5,917 bases of DNA from Desulfobacterales bacterium (lineage in GTDB: Bacteria; Desulfobacterota; Desulfobacteria; Desulfobacterales; C00003106). Under the pieces are notes generated by a model. That model was not told where the DNA came from, did not search any database, and saw nothing but the letters and a program-made list of their open reading frames with translations. The stretch is taken from contig JAUVFC010000117.1 in the NCBI GenBank assembly GCA_030594505.1, positions 1-5,917 of the forward strand. Direction: 5' to 3'. The position numbers and the translations under genes were made by a program. Shown in pieces: positions 5,581-5,917 of the stretch (the stretch's first letter is position 1; each line of letters starts with the position of its first letter).

Positions 5581-5917
5581 GATCGTCTCCGTTGATCCGG
5601 GAAATTTAAGAGACAGCATTAATACGGCCGCCAAAATCATTCTGGAAGAGGGAATCGTGGTGTTCCCCACCAGAGCATTTTACGGGCTTGGCGCAAGTGC
5701 CTTTTCTTTTGAAGCGGTAGATAAGGTTTATAGGATTAAAGCGCGGAATCGTGCGCAACCGATTCTGATCTTAATCGCCGATATAAACGAGCTCGCTCCT
5801 TTGGTTCGAGATGTTCCGGCCTCTGCCAGGGACTTGATCAAACGATACTGGCCGGGAAAAATTACGCTGGTCTTTGACGCCGCTAAAACCCTTCCGGATA
5901 ATTTGACGGGAGGAACC
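5573..5917 (+). CDS. tsaC: Threonylcarbamoyl-AMP synthase, TsaC/Sua5 (YrdC) family, 5' part
   Basis: This family condenses threonine, bicarbonate and ATP to threonylcarbamoyl-adenylate, the first step of t6A tRNA modification. The frame starts at GTG 5573-5575, overlapping the end of purDE by 8 bases (GTGGCTGA), and is open for 115 codons to the window edge. An in-frame TAG at 5564-5566 excludes any earlier start; a weak AAGG (5559-5562) serves as SD, so translational coupling to purDE is likely. Motifs: VVFPTRAFYGLGASA (29-43, equivalent to the usual PTETVYGLGADA), YRIKARNRAQPILILIAD (53-70, with the K-x-R of the substrate site at K56/R58) and RYWPGKITLVF (the usual FWPGPLTLVL). The R34-A35 in place of the common E-T is a departure from the Sua5 consensus. 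Short TsaC (about 190 aa) and longer Sua5 (about 340 aa) forms cannot be told apart because the 3' end is missing; YciO-type paralogy is less likely. Confidence 0.85.
   Translation, partial: MAEIVSVDPGNLRDSINTAAKIILEEGIVVFPTRAFYGLGASAFSFEAVDKVYRIKARNRAQPILILIADINELAPLVRDVPASARDLIKRYWPGKITLVFDAAKTLPDNLTGGT

Overview
This 5.9 kb window is bacterial chromosome carrying mostly housekeeping genes in two divergent transcription units. GC content is moderate, genes are tightly packed and Shine-Dalgarno (SD) sequences are mostly strong. The gene content, a class I PurE fused behind PurD and a heptanucleotide tandem repeat fit a Gram-negative bacterium of the Desulfobacterota (deltaproteobacterial) type. 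That placement is inference from style; no taxonomic marker is present.

Layout, left to right. (1) 1-51, minus strand: the first 17 codons of a gene that leaves the window, with a good SD. (2) 52-323: AT-rich non-coding DNA with a 9-bp inverted repeat and a TATAAT box, turning GC-rich towards tsaB. (3) 324-1025, minus: tsaB, a subunit of the t6A tRNA-modification machinery. (4) 1026-1131: a short gap with a bulged inverted repeat and the start of a heptamer tandem repeat that encodes the last residues and stop codon of lon. (5) 1132-3531, minus: a complete ATP-dependent protease Lon (799 aa), whose coding sequence contains a perfect 10-bp-stem hairpin and a perfect 18-bp palindrome. (6) 3532-3807: the divergent control region, with a probable lon promoter, a strong stem-loop in the lon leader and the purDE leader with a possible 17-codon upstream ORF. 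(7) 3808-5580, plus: a single 590-aa protein fusing PurD (GAR synthetase) to PurE (N5-CAIR mutase). (8) 5573-5917, plus: the 5' part of a tsaC/Sua5-family gene, overlapping purDE by 8 bases and running off the window.

How the genes relate: TsaC makes the threonylcarbamoyl-adenylate that the TsaB-TsaD-TsaE complex uses to build t6A37, so the two t6A genes sit at the ends of the two divergent units. PurDE supplies steps 2 and 6 of de novo IMP synthesis. Lon is general protein quality control. No defence, mobile or CRISPR system is visible. The most notable points are the PurD-PurE fusion, the structured lon leader, the two strong dyads inside lon and the heptad repeat used as the lon 3' end.
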